From Actinomyces oris (GTDB taxonomy: Bacteria > Actinomycetota > Actinomycetes > Actinomycetales > Actinomycetaceae), in contig NZ_CP014232.1 in the NCBI RefSeq assembly GCF_001553935.1, positions 2,356,001 through 2,420,000 on the forward strand: a stretch of DNA of 64,000 bases, read 5' to 3'. Positions 53,671 through 61,272 of the stretch are shown piece by piece. Made by a program: the position numbers and the translations under genes. A model generated the notes under the pieces. It saw only the letters and a list, made by a program, of their open reading frames with translations, was not told the DNA's origin and did not search any database. Numbering within the stretch: the first letter of the stretch is position 1; every line of letters begins with the position of its first letter.

Positions 53671-54639
53671 GTGCGGATCGTCGTCATCGGCGCCGGAGGC
53701 ATCGGAGGATGGCTCGGCGCCCGCCTGGCCGCGAGCGGCCAGCAGGTCGGGTTCCTCGTTCACGATCGCACCCTGGCTGCCCTGCGCTCAGGCGGGCTGA
53801 CGCTGCGCGACTGCTCCGGTGGCGAGCCCGGTACCGTGACCGCCCGCATCGAGACGCCACTGGCCAGTGATGACCCGCGGGCTCTCACCGAGACCCTGGG
53901 AGGTCAGCCGGACCTGGTCCTGGTGACCACGAAGGTCGATGCGCTGGTCGGGCTGGCTCCTGCGCTCAGAGTCCTGACCGGCCCCGACACTGGTGTCGTC
54001 TCCACCCAGAACGGGATCAGCGCGCCCGGAGTTCTCGCCGACGCCGTCGGCACGGAGCACGTCCTGCCCGGGGTCGCTCGCGTCTACTCCGCCATCGTCT
54101 CGCCCGGGGACGTGCGCACCATCGGCAGCGCCGGGTCGCTGGCCCTAGGGGAGTGGGATGGCAGCACGACGGCTCGCAGCCGCGCCGCCGCCCGGGCCCT
54201 GGAGGCGGCCGGAATCCGCGCCTGGGTCCCGGGCTCCATCTGGGCGGAGCTGTGGCGCAAGGTCTCCTTCGTCGTCGTCCAGGGCTCCCTCGGTGCCGCC
54301 GCGAACGCGCCCATCGGCGTCCTGCGCACCGACCTGAGAGACGCCTTCACCCGGGCCGTAGGCGAAGTCATCGCCGTCGCTGCGGCCCAGGGGCACGACC
54401 TGGCTACCGACGACGCCCCCGACCCGGTCACTGCAGCCCTGCGCATGGCCGACGCCCAGCCGGCCGGCGCCACCACCTCGATGCAGCGGGACATCGCCGC
54501 GGGCCTTCCCAGTGAGCTCGACGCCCAGCTCGGCGCCCTGTGCCGCGCCGGCGACGAGGCGGGTGTACCCACCCCCGTGCTCGACCTCGCGCACAGCGTC
54601 CTGGCTCCGCAAGAGGCTGCAGCCAGGGCGCGTGCCTAA
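53671..54639 (+). CDS. ketopantoate reductase family (ApbA/PanE) protein
   Basis: A 322-residue NADPH-dependent reductase of the PanE family. Seen: VVIGAGGIGGWLGARLAASGQQVGFLVHD at the N terminus, LVTTKVDALVGLAP, STQNGISAPGVLAD, and the C-terminal helical domain with ELWRKVSFVVVQGSLGAAANAPIGVLR (Lys of the active site) and TTSMQRDIAAGLPSELDA. True PanE makes pantoate for CoA; many paralogues have other substrates, so panE is not asserted. The GTG start follows GAGAGGAGA. Confidence 0.82.
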   Translation: MRIVVIGAGGIGGWLGARLAASGQQVGFLVHDRTLAALRSGGLTLRDCSGGEPGTVTARIETPLASDDPRALTETLGGQPDLVLVTTKVDALVGLAPALRVLTGPDTGVVSTQNGISAPGVLADAVGTEHVLPGVARVYSAIVSPGDVRTIGSAGSLALGEWDGSTTARSRAAARALEAAGIRAWVPGSIWAELWRKVSFVVVQGSLGAAANAPIGVLRTDLRDAFTRAVGEVIAVAAAQGHDLATDDAPDPVTAALRMADAQPAGATTSMQRDIAAGLPSELDAQLGALCRAGDEAGVPTPVLDLAHSVLAPQEAAARARA

Positions 54640-54761
54640 GCCCGAGACACCTCTCGGAGGCGGCGGGGAGGGAGCCACCCGGCAGAGGATTTCTCCCCCG
54701 GCTTAGCCGCCCACCTCGGCAATGGTCCGTCGTGGCCCTTCATGGCCCGGCATGGACCGGC

Positions 54762-54785
54762 AAGGCCGGGCAAAGGCCCGGCCTT
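54762..54785 (+). terminator. terminator hairpin before dnaE
   Basis: AAGGCCGGGC (54762-54771) and GCCCGGCCTT (54776-54785) form a perfect 10-bp stem with a 4-nt loop. No U-run follows. Confidence 0.65.
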
Positions 54786-54836
54786 CGCGCTGGAGCGCGC
54801 TCGGCCCCGTCCGGGAGACAGGGCGCCGGGCGGGCC

Positions 54837-54842
54837 TAGGAT
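54837..54842 (+). promoter_or_regulatory. -10 box of a leaderless dnaE transcript
   Basis: TAGGAT lies exactly 6 nt before the ATG at 54849. No Shine-Dalgarno is present, and a GTG at 54843 is inside the spacer. Confidence 0.5.
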
Positions 54843-54848
54843 GTGGCC

Positions 54849-57800
54849 ATGGCGGAGATGAGCAGTCAGGAAGAAGCAGCCCCCAAGGACGACTTCGTCC
54901 ACCTCCACGTTCACACCGACTACTCCATGCTGGACGGCGCCGGGAAGATCAAGGACTACGTGGCCGAGGCCAAGCGGCTGGGCCAGCCCGCCCTGGCCAT
55001 CACCGACCACGGCTACATGTTCGGAGCCTACGAGTTCTACGCGGCCGCCACGGCCGCCGGCATCAAACCGATCATCGGGGTCGAGGCGTACATGACGCCG
55101 GGCACCTCCCGCTTCGACAAGACCCGTGTGTTCTGGGGCGATGAGTCCCAGCGGAGCGACGACGTCTCCGCCCGCGGCTCCTACACGCACATGACGCTGC
55201 TCTCACGCAACAACGAGGGCCTGCACAACCTCATGCGCATGGACTCCTTCGCCTCCCTGGAGGGCCAGTGGGGCAAGGCGCCGCGCATCGACCGCGAGCT
55301 GCTCTCGCGCTATGCGAGCGGCCTCATCGGCTCCACCGGCTGCCCCTCCTCGGAGGTCCAGACCCGCCTGCGCCTGGGCCAGTGGGACGAGGCCCTGCGC
55401 GTCGCCGGGGAGCTGCAGGACATCTTCGGCAAGGAGTTCTTCTACGTCGAGCTCATGGACCACGGCCTGGAGATCGAGCAGCGCGTCACCAAGGATCTGC
55501 TGCGCATCGCCAAGGAGATCGGGGCCCCGCTGCTGGCCACCAACGACTCCCACTACGTGCGCCCCGAGGACCGCACCATCCAGGACGCGATGCTGTGCAT
55601 CAACTCCGGCTCCGTGCTCTCCGATCCCGACCGCTTCAAGTTCGACGGTGACACCTACTACCTGCGCCCCGGCGCCGAGATGCGCCGCCTCTTCTCCGAG
55701 ATGCCCCAGGCCTGCGACAACACCCTGCTCGTGGCTGAGCAGTGCGACGTGCACTTCCGCACCGTGGACGAGGGGGCCTCATACATGCCGGCCTTCCCCG
55801 TCCCCGAGGGGGAGACCGACGAGTCCTGGTTCATCAAGGAGTGCTGGCGCGGCATGGATCGCCGGTTCAACGGCGACATCCCCGAGGACTGCCGCAAGCA
55901 GGCCGAGTACGAGATCAGCGTCATCACCCAGATGGGATTCCCCGGCTACTTCCTCGTCGTGGCCGACTACATCAACTGGGCCAAGGCCCACGGCATCCGG
56001 GTCGGGCCGGGGCGTGGATCGGGAGCCGGCTCCATGGTCGCCTACGCCATGGGCATCACCGAGCTCAACCCGCTGCGCCACGGGCTCATCTTCGAGCGCT
56101 TCCTCAACCCCGAGCGCATCTCCATGCCCGATATCGACGTCGACTTCGACGAGCGCCGGCGTGACGAGGTCATTGAGTACGTGCGTGAGAAGTACGGCGC
56201 CGACCGCATCAGCCAGGTGGTCACCTACGGCGTCATCAAGGCCAAGCAGTCCTTGAAGGACTCCAGCCGCGTCATGGGCTACCCCTACGCCGTCGGCGAC
56301 CGGCTCACCAAGGCCATGCCCCCCTCCGTCCAGGGCAAGGACATCTCCATCAAGGGCATCTTCAACCCCGCCGACGAGCGCTACGGCGAGGCCGAGGAGT
56401 TCCGCAAGCTCCACGCCGAGGACCCCGACGCCCAGAAGATCGTCGAGCTGGCCAAGGGGCTGGAGGGCATGACCCGTCAGTGGGGCGTCCACGCCTGCGC
56501 CGTCATCATGTCCTCAGCCACCCTGACCGACATCATCCCCATGATGCAGCGCCTGCAGGATGGCGCCGTCATCACCCAGTTCGACTACCCCACCTGCGAG
56601 CACCTGGGCCTGCTCAAGATGGACTTCCTGGGACTGCGCAACCTCACGGTCATCTCCGACGCCCTGGAGAACATCGTCGCCAACGGCAAGCCGGCCCTGG
56701 ACATTGACCACGTCGAGCTTGACGACCGCGCCACCTACGAACTGCTCTCACGCGGCGAGACCCTGGGCGTCTTCCAGCTCGACGGCGGGGGGATGCGCAC
56801 CCTGCTGCGCCTGATGAAGCCCGACAACTTCGAGGACATCTCCGCCGTCGGCGCCCTCTACCGACCCGGCCCCATGGGGGCGGAGTCCCACACCAACTAC
56901 GCGCTGCGCAAGAACGGCCTGCAAGAGGTCATCCCGATCCACCCCGAGCTCAAGGAGGCCCTCGACCCGATCCTGGGGACCACGCACGGTCTCATCGTCT
57001 ACCAGGAGCAGGTCATGAAGATCGCCACCGACCTGGCGGGATTCTCCATGGGCAAGGCCGACGCGCTGCGCAAGGCCATGGGTAAGAAGAAGATGGACAT
57101 CCTGGCCAAGATGTTCGTCGAGTTCGAGGCCGGGATGGTCCAGTCCGGCTTCTCCAAGGAGAGCGTCAAGACACTGTGGGACGTCGTCGTTCCCTTCGCC
57201 AAGTACGCCTTCAACAAGGCCCACTCGGCCGCCTACGGCGTTGTGTCCTACTGGACGGCCTACCTCAAGGCGCACTATCCCACCGAGTACATGGCCGCCC
57301 TGCTCACCAGTCAGAAGGACAACAAGGACAAGCTGGCCGTCTACCTGGGGGAGTGCCGCCACATGGGCATCACCGTCCTGCCCCCGGACGTCAACGCCTC
57401 GCGGGCCCAGTTCTCCGCGGTCGGTGAGGACGTGCGCTTCGGGCTGTCCGCGGTGCGCAACGTCGGCATCAACGTCGTCGACGCGATCGTGGCCGCCAGG
57501 GAGGACAAGGGCGAGTTCACCTCCTTCGAGGACTTCCTGGACAAGGTTCCCGCGATCGTGTGCAACAAGCGCACCATCGACTCGCTCATCAAGGCCGGAG
57601 CCTTCGACTCCCTGGGACACACCCGGCGCTCCCTGCAGGCCTGCCACGAGGACTTCGTCGATGAGGTCATCGGCGTCAAGCGCAATGAGGCCGCCGGCCA
57701 GTTCGACCTCTTCGCCTCCCTCATGGGCGGGTCCGACGACGCCGACGACTCACCCTTCGGCAACGGCCCGGTCTTCTCCTCCGATGTTCCCAACCTGCCG

Positions 57801-58442
57801 GAGTGGGACAAGAAGGACAAGCTCGCCTACGAGCGCGACATGCTGGGCCTCTACGTCTCCGACCACCCCCTCATGGGCCTGGAGGGGCTGCTGGGCAAGC
57901 TCGCGGACAAGGAGATCTCCGAGCTCCACGAGAACGATGAGCTGCCCGACGGCGCCATGGTCACCATCGCCGGGCTCATCACCTCCCTGACCCGCAAGAC
58001 CACCAAGCAGGGCAACCTGTGGGCCATCGCCCAGGTCGAGGACCTGGCAGGAAGCATCGAGGTGCTCTTCTTCCCCCAGACCTATCAGACCGTCTCCACC
58101 ATGCTGGCCCCGGACACGGTGGTCACGGTGCGCGGACGTCTCAACCGGCGTGACGGGCAGGTCGCCCTCTACGCCCAGGAGATGACGATCCCGGACATCT
58201 CCAGCGCCGCCCACGAGGCGGTCCTCATCACCCTTCCCACCAACCGGTGCACCGGGCCTCTGGTGGAGCAGTTCAAGGACGTGCTCACCAAGCACCCGGG
58301 TGGCTCGACGGTCCGTCTGACGCTGACCAGCCCGGGGCGCGAGGTTCGCACCCAGCTGGACGCCTCGCTACGGGTGGAGGCCTCGCCCGCCTTCTACTCC
58401 GACATCAAGGCCCTCCTCGGCCCGGGGTGCCTGCGCCACTAG
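54849..58442 (+). CDS. dnaE: DNA polymerase III alpha subunit
   Basis: A 1197-residue replicative polymerase of DnaE1 type. PHP domain: FVHLHVHTDYSMLDG with the metal-binding His pair near 20-22. Polymerase core: RVGPGRGSGAGSMVAYA and the catalytic acidic motif PDIDVDFDERRRDEV at about 427-441. Later parts show the tandem helix-hairpin-helix region (VDAIVAAREDKGEFTSFEDFLDKVP) and an OB-fold (VTIAGLITSLTRKTTKQG). Family length is normal. The ATG looks leaderless, six bases after TAGGAT. Confidence 0.97.
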   Translation: MAEMSSQEEAAPKDDFVHLHVHTDYSMLDGAGKIKDYVAEAKRLGQPALAITDHGYMFGAYEFYAAATAAGIKPIIGVEAYMTPGTSRFDKTRVFWGDESQRSDDVSARGSYTHMTLLSRNNEGLHNLMRMDSFASLEGQWGKAPRIDRELLSRYASGLIGSTGCPSSEVQTRLRLGQWDEALRVAGELQDIFGKEFFYVELMDHGLEIEQRVTKDLLRIAKEIGAPLLATNDSHYVRPEDRTIQDAMLCINSGSVLSDPDRFKFDGDTYYLRPGAEMRRLFSEMPQACDNTLLVAEQCDVHFRTVDEGASYMPAFPVPEGETDESWFIKECWRGMDRRFNGDIPEDCRKQAEYEISVITQMGFPGYFLVVADYINWAKAHGIRVGPGRGSGAGSMVAYAMGITELNPLRHGLIFERFLNPERISMPDIDVDFDERRRDEVIEYVREKYGADRISQVVTYGVIKAKQSLKDSSRVMGYPYAVGDRLTKAMPPSVQGKDISIKGIFNPADERYGEAEEFRKLHAEDPDAQKIVELAKGLEGMTRQWGVHACAVIMSSATLTDIIPMMQRLQDGAVITQFDYPTCEHLGLLKMDFLGLRNLTVISDALENIVANGKPALDIDHVELDDRATYELLSRGETLGVFQLDGGGMRTLLRLMKPDNFEDISAVGALYRPGPMGAESHTNYALRKNGLQEVIPIHPELKEALDPILGTTHGLIVYQEQVMKIATDLAGFSMGKADALRKAMGKKKMDILAKMFVEFEAGMVQSGFSKESVKTLWDVVVPFAKYAFNKAHSAAYGVVSYWTAYLKAHYPTEYMAALLTSQKDNKDKLAVYLGECRHMGITVLPPDVNASRAQFSAVGEDVRFGLSAVRNVGINVVDAIVAAREDKGEFTSFEDFLDKVPAIVCNKRTIDSLIKAGAFDSLGHTRRSLQACHEDFVDEVIGVKRNEAAGQFDLFASLMGGSDDADDSPFGNGPVFSSDVPNLPEWDKKDKLAYERDMLGLYVSDHPLMGLEGLLGKLADKEISELHENDELPDGAMVTIAGLITSLTRKTTKQGNLWAIAQVEDLAGSIEVLFFPQTYQTVSTMLAPDTVVTVRGRLNRRDGQVALYAQEMTIPDISSAAHEAVLITLPTNRCTGPLVEQFKDVLTKHPGGSTVRLTLTSPGREVRTQLDASLRVEASPAFYSDIKALLGPGCLRH

Positions 58443-58750
58443 AAAGCCGTTTCCCAGAGAGCGGATCGCCCGCCCCGATGGGGACGTCGAGCAACCGATG
58501 CCAGCCCGAGCGGGCACCGTTCGCAAACCCGTTTGTGATCTCACTGTGTCCTCATCAGTGCGCCACACGCCGGCTTTCCTTAGGGCGGCAGGTCCGCCTT
58601 CGGGAAGGTGGAATCCGGTTCTGAGGCGGTATTCCCACAGGTCGTGCCACCTCCACCAGGGTTGGTGCTTATGTGGCGCCCCGTCTTCATCTTGATACTC
58701 TCGTAATGTCCACAAGCAGTCGATGACTGTATTGTCTATGAGGTAATTTG
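58443..58750. other. dnaE-BCCT intergenic region with two hairpins
   Basis: This 308-bp gap has no supported gene. GGCGG-caggt-CCGCC lies at 58584-58598 within a longer imperfect stem (58574-58606). A nested stem follows: GCCAC (58646-58650) with GTGGC (58673-58677), enclosing CACCA-gggt-TGGTG (58654-58667). The first may terminate dnaE; the second could lie in a structured leader of the transporter gene. GAGGTAA 4-10 nt before 58751 is its ribosome site. Confidence 0.4.
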
Positions 58751-60775
58751 ATGAGTGACGAGGATTTGAACCCTCCAACATTGACCCAGCAAGAGGAGCG
58801 GGACGCCCGCCCGCAGACGGAGCAGACAGGGGAGGTCCTCCAGGGCGTGGCGGCTGCGACGCCGGCCTTCCAGACCTCCCCGGCAACCGTGAAACGGCGC
58901 CAGCGCCACCTGCTCGACCGCCTGAGGAGATCGGTCTCCCGCCAGCCCCACGACGTCGGTGAGGGAATGGACAAGGTGGTCTTCGGCGTCGCCGCGGCCG
59001 CGACCATCGCCTTCGTCGTGTGGGGCTTCATCTCTCCGCACGGTCTGGGGAGGGCCTCCAAGTGGGCCCTGGGGGGAACGATCAGCAACTTCGGCTGGCT
59101 GTTCGTCCTGTCCTCGACCCTGTTCGTCGTCTTCGTCGTCTTCGTGGCGGCCTCCCGGTTCGGCAAGATCCCCCTGGGTGGGGACGGAGAGGAGCCCGAG
59201 TACTCCACCGGCTCCTGGGTCTCCATGATGTTCGCCACGGGAATGGGTATCGGACTGATTTTTTATGGGGTCGGTGAGCCGCTCTACTTCTACATGTCGC
59301 CCCCGCCGGAGACGGTCGACCCTCAGACCGCCCAGGCCGCCAGCACTGCCCTAGGTACGGCCATGTTCCACTGGACCATCTACCCGTGGGCGATGTACGC
59401 CCTGGTGGGGCTCGGGATGGCATACGGGACCTACCGCCTGGGACGCTCCCAGCTCTTCTCGGCCATGTTCACCTCCCTGTTCGGGCGCCAGGCCATCGAC
59501 GGGATCGGTGGGCGCATCATCAACATCCTGGCGATCGTGGCCACCCTGTTCGGGTCGGCCTGCTCCCTGGGACTGGGGGCCCTGCAGATCGGCGGGGGAA
59601 TGGTGTCGACCAATCTCGTCACCAAGTCCACCCCCGCGATGATGGTCGGCATCATCGCGATCCTGACGGCCTGCTTCGTGGCCTCCGCGATCTCCGGCAT
59701 TGAGAAGGGCATCCAGTGGCTGTCGAACATCAACATGGTGCTGGCTGTGCTGCTGGCGATCATCGTCTTCATCGGCGGACCCACCCTGTTCATCCTCAAT
59801 ATCATCCCCTCGGCGATCGGCAACTTCATCGACGAGCTGCCCGCCATGGCCTCGCGCACCGCGGCCGTGGGCAATCAGGACATGGCCCAGTGGCTGTCCT
59901 CCTGGACGATCTTCTACTGGGCCTGGTGGATCTCCTGGACGCCCTTCGTGGGAATGTTCATCGCCCGCATCTCGCGCGGCCGCACCATCCGGCAGTTCGT
60001 CACCGGGGTCATGCTCGTCCCCTCAGTCGTCTCTCTCATCTGGTTCGCCATCTTCGGTGGGGGCGCCATCGGGCTCCAGGAACGCGCCGAGCGCGCCGGC
60101 CAGGCGGCGCACGCCCTGGTTCACCTCAAGGCCGATGGCACGCCCGACCTGAACTTCGACACGATCCTGTTCGACCTGCTCAACGCCATGCCCGTGCACA
60201 AGGTGGTCCTCATCGTCCTCATGGTCCTGGCCGTCGTCCTGGTGGCGATCTTCTTCGTCACCGGTGCCGACTCGGCCTCCATCGTCATGGGAGGGCTCTC
60301 CGAGAACGGTGCCACCGATCCGAGCCGCTTCACGGTCGTCTTCTGGGGCGTGGCCACCGGTGGCGTGGCCTCAGCCATGCTGCTCGCCGGCGGGGATGAT
60401 CCGCGCGAGGTCCTCACCGGTCTGCGCGACATCACGATCGTCTCGGCGCTGCCCTTCGTCTTCGTCATGCTGCTGCTGTGCGTCTCGCTCTACAAGGACC
60501 TCAACAACGACCCCATGCTGCTGCGGCACTCGCTGGCCAACCAGGTCCTGGTCGACTCGGTCACCACCGCGGTCACGACCGCCAACGAGCCGCATGAGGT
60601 CGAGACCATCGAGCTGCACACCAGCCTGTCATCGACCACTGACGGCGACGACGCAGCCGGTGAGGGCTGCCAGGACGGCACCGACGAGGCCGCGCAGGAC
60701 CTCAGGGTTGACGACCTCGCCGTCGACGGTGTGGATGATGCGCAGGCTCGAGCCGACCAGAGGCAGGAGAACTAG
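58751..60775 (+). CDS. BCCT family betaine/choline/carnitine transporter
   Basis: A 674-residue secondary transporter with about twelve helices. Seen: MFATGMGIGLIFYGVGEPLYFYMSPP (about 160-185), FHWTIYPWAMYALVGLGMAYG, and the central SWTIFYWAWWISWTPFVGMFIARISRGRTIRQF with the aromatic substrate box, then FFVTGADSASIVMG. BCCT members take up glycine betaine, carnitine or choline with Na+ or H+ in osmotic stress. A ~65-residue polar N terminus and a ~75-residue acidic C terminus may act in osmosensing as in BetP, though the latter is basic in BetP. The exact substrate is uncertain. Confidence 0.92.
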   Translation: MSDEDLNPPTLTQQEERDARPQTEQTGEVLQGVAAATPAFQTSPATVKRRQRHLLDRLRRSVSRQPHDVGEGMDKVVFGVAAAATIAFVVWGFISPHGLGRASKWALGGTISNFGWLFVLSSTLFVVFVVFVAASRFGKIPLGGDGEEPEYSTGSWVSMMFATGMGIGLIFYGVGEPLYFYMSPPPETVDPQTAQAASTALGTAMFHWTIYPWAMYALVGLGMAYGTYRLGRSQLFSAMFTSLFGRQAIDGIGGRIINILAIVATLFGSACSLGLGALQIGGGMVSTNLVTKSTPAMMVGIIAILTACFVASAISGIEKGIQWLSNINMVLAVLLAIIVFIGGPTLFILNIIPSAIGNFIDELPAMASRTAAVGNQDMAQWLSSWTIFYWAWWISWTPFVGMFIARISRGRTIRQFVTGVMLVPSVVSLIWFAIFGGGAIGLQERAERAGQAAHALVHLKADGTPDLNFDTILFDLLNAMPVHKVVLIVLMVLAVVLVAIFFVTGADSASIVMGGLSENGATDPSRFTVVFWGVATGGVASAMLLAGGDDPREVLTGLRDITIVSALPFVFVMLLLCVSLYKDLNNDPMLLRHSLANQVLVDSVTTAVTTANEPHEVETIELHTSLSSTTDGDDAAGEGCQDGTDEAAQDLRVDDLAVDGVDDAQARADQRQEN

Positions 60776-60819
60776 GACCAGCTAGGTCTGTCGGCTGCTC
60801 CTGGTGCTGGGGGCCGGGC

Positions 60820-61086
60820 TCATTGCTCGGTCCCCAGCTGCTCAACGGTGGCGCCCACCTGGCCGGCGGGGTGATCGACGACGACGACGTCACCATCAGC
60901 CAGGTGGTGCCCGCGACGTGTCTCCACGACGCCGTTGACAGTGACGTCTCCGGACTGGATGGCGATGCGCGCCTGTGCGCCGTCCTCCACCAGGCCCGCC
61001 AGTTTGAGGAACTGGCCGAGCCGGATGCTTCCGGACACTGAGATGAGTGGGTACCGGGATGGGCGCTGAGATGTTGCGTGCGTCAT
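60820..61086 (-). CDS. small S4-domain RNA-binding protein
   Basis: An 88-residue protein consisting mostly of an S4 domain: IRLGQFLKLAGLVEDGAQARIAIQSGDVTVNGVVETRRGHHLADGD (split in two motifs). It resembles the YbcJ/RlbA-type single S4 proteins that bind structured RNA. The ATG at 61086 is preferred over 61122 because GAGGA lies 8 nt before it. It is transcribed away from the surface-protein gene and convergent with the BCCT gene. Confidence 0.8.
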   Translation of the reverse strand: MTHATSQRPSRYPLISVSGSIRLGQFLKLAGLVEDGAQARIAIQSGDVTVNGVVETRRGHHLADGDVVVVDHPAGQVGATVEQLGTEQ

Positions 61087-61168
61087 AGGTGGATCCTCGC
61101 AGACGGGGCGTGAGGTACGCACGTCGGACCAGGTAGCACCCCGCTAGAGCGGACGGTAGCGAGGCGAG

Positions 61169-61186
61169 TGAGAGAAGCGTCTCTCA
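61169..61186. promoter_or_regulatory. palindrome before the surface-protein gene
   Basis: TGAGAGA-agcg-TCTCTCA is a perfect 7-bp inverted repeat with a 4-nt loop, about 90 bp before the surface-protein ATG. An AT-rich pocket with TATAAC (61199-61204) and TAGGGT (near 61230) follows and probably holds the promoter. It may be an operator or terminator. Confidence 0.4.
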
Positions 61187-61272
61187 GAAGTATGCGGATA
61201 TAACGGATGCCAAACAAAATTTATCACGGTAGGGTAACGGCGTTCTGATAACACTACGGAGACGGAGACACC

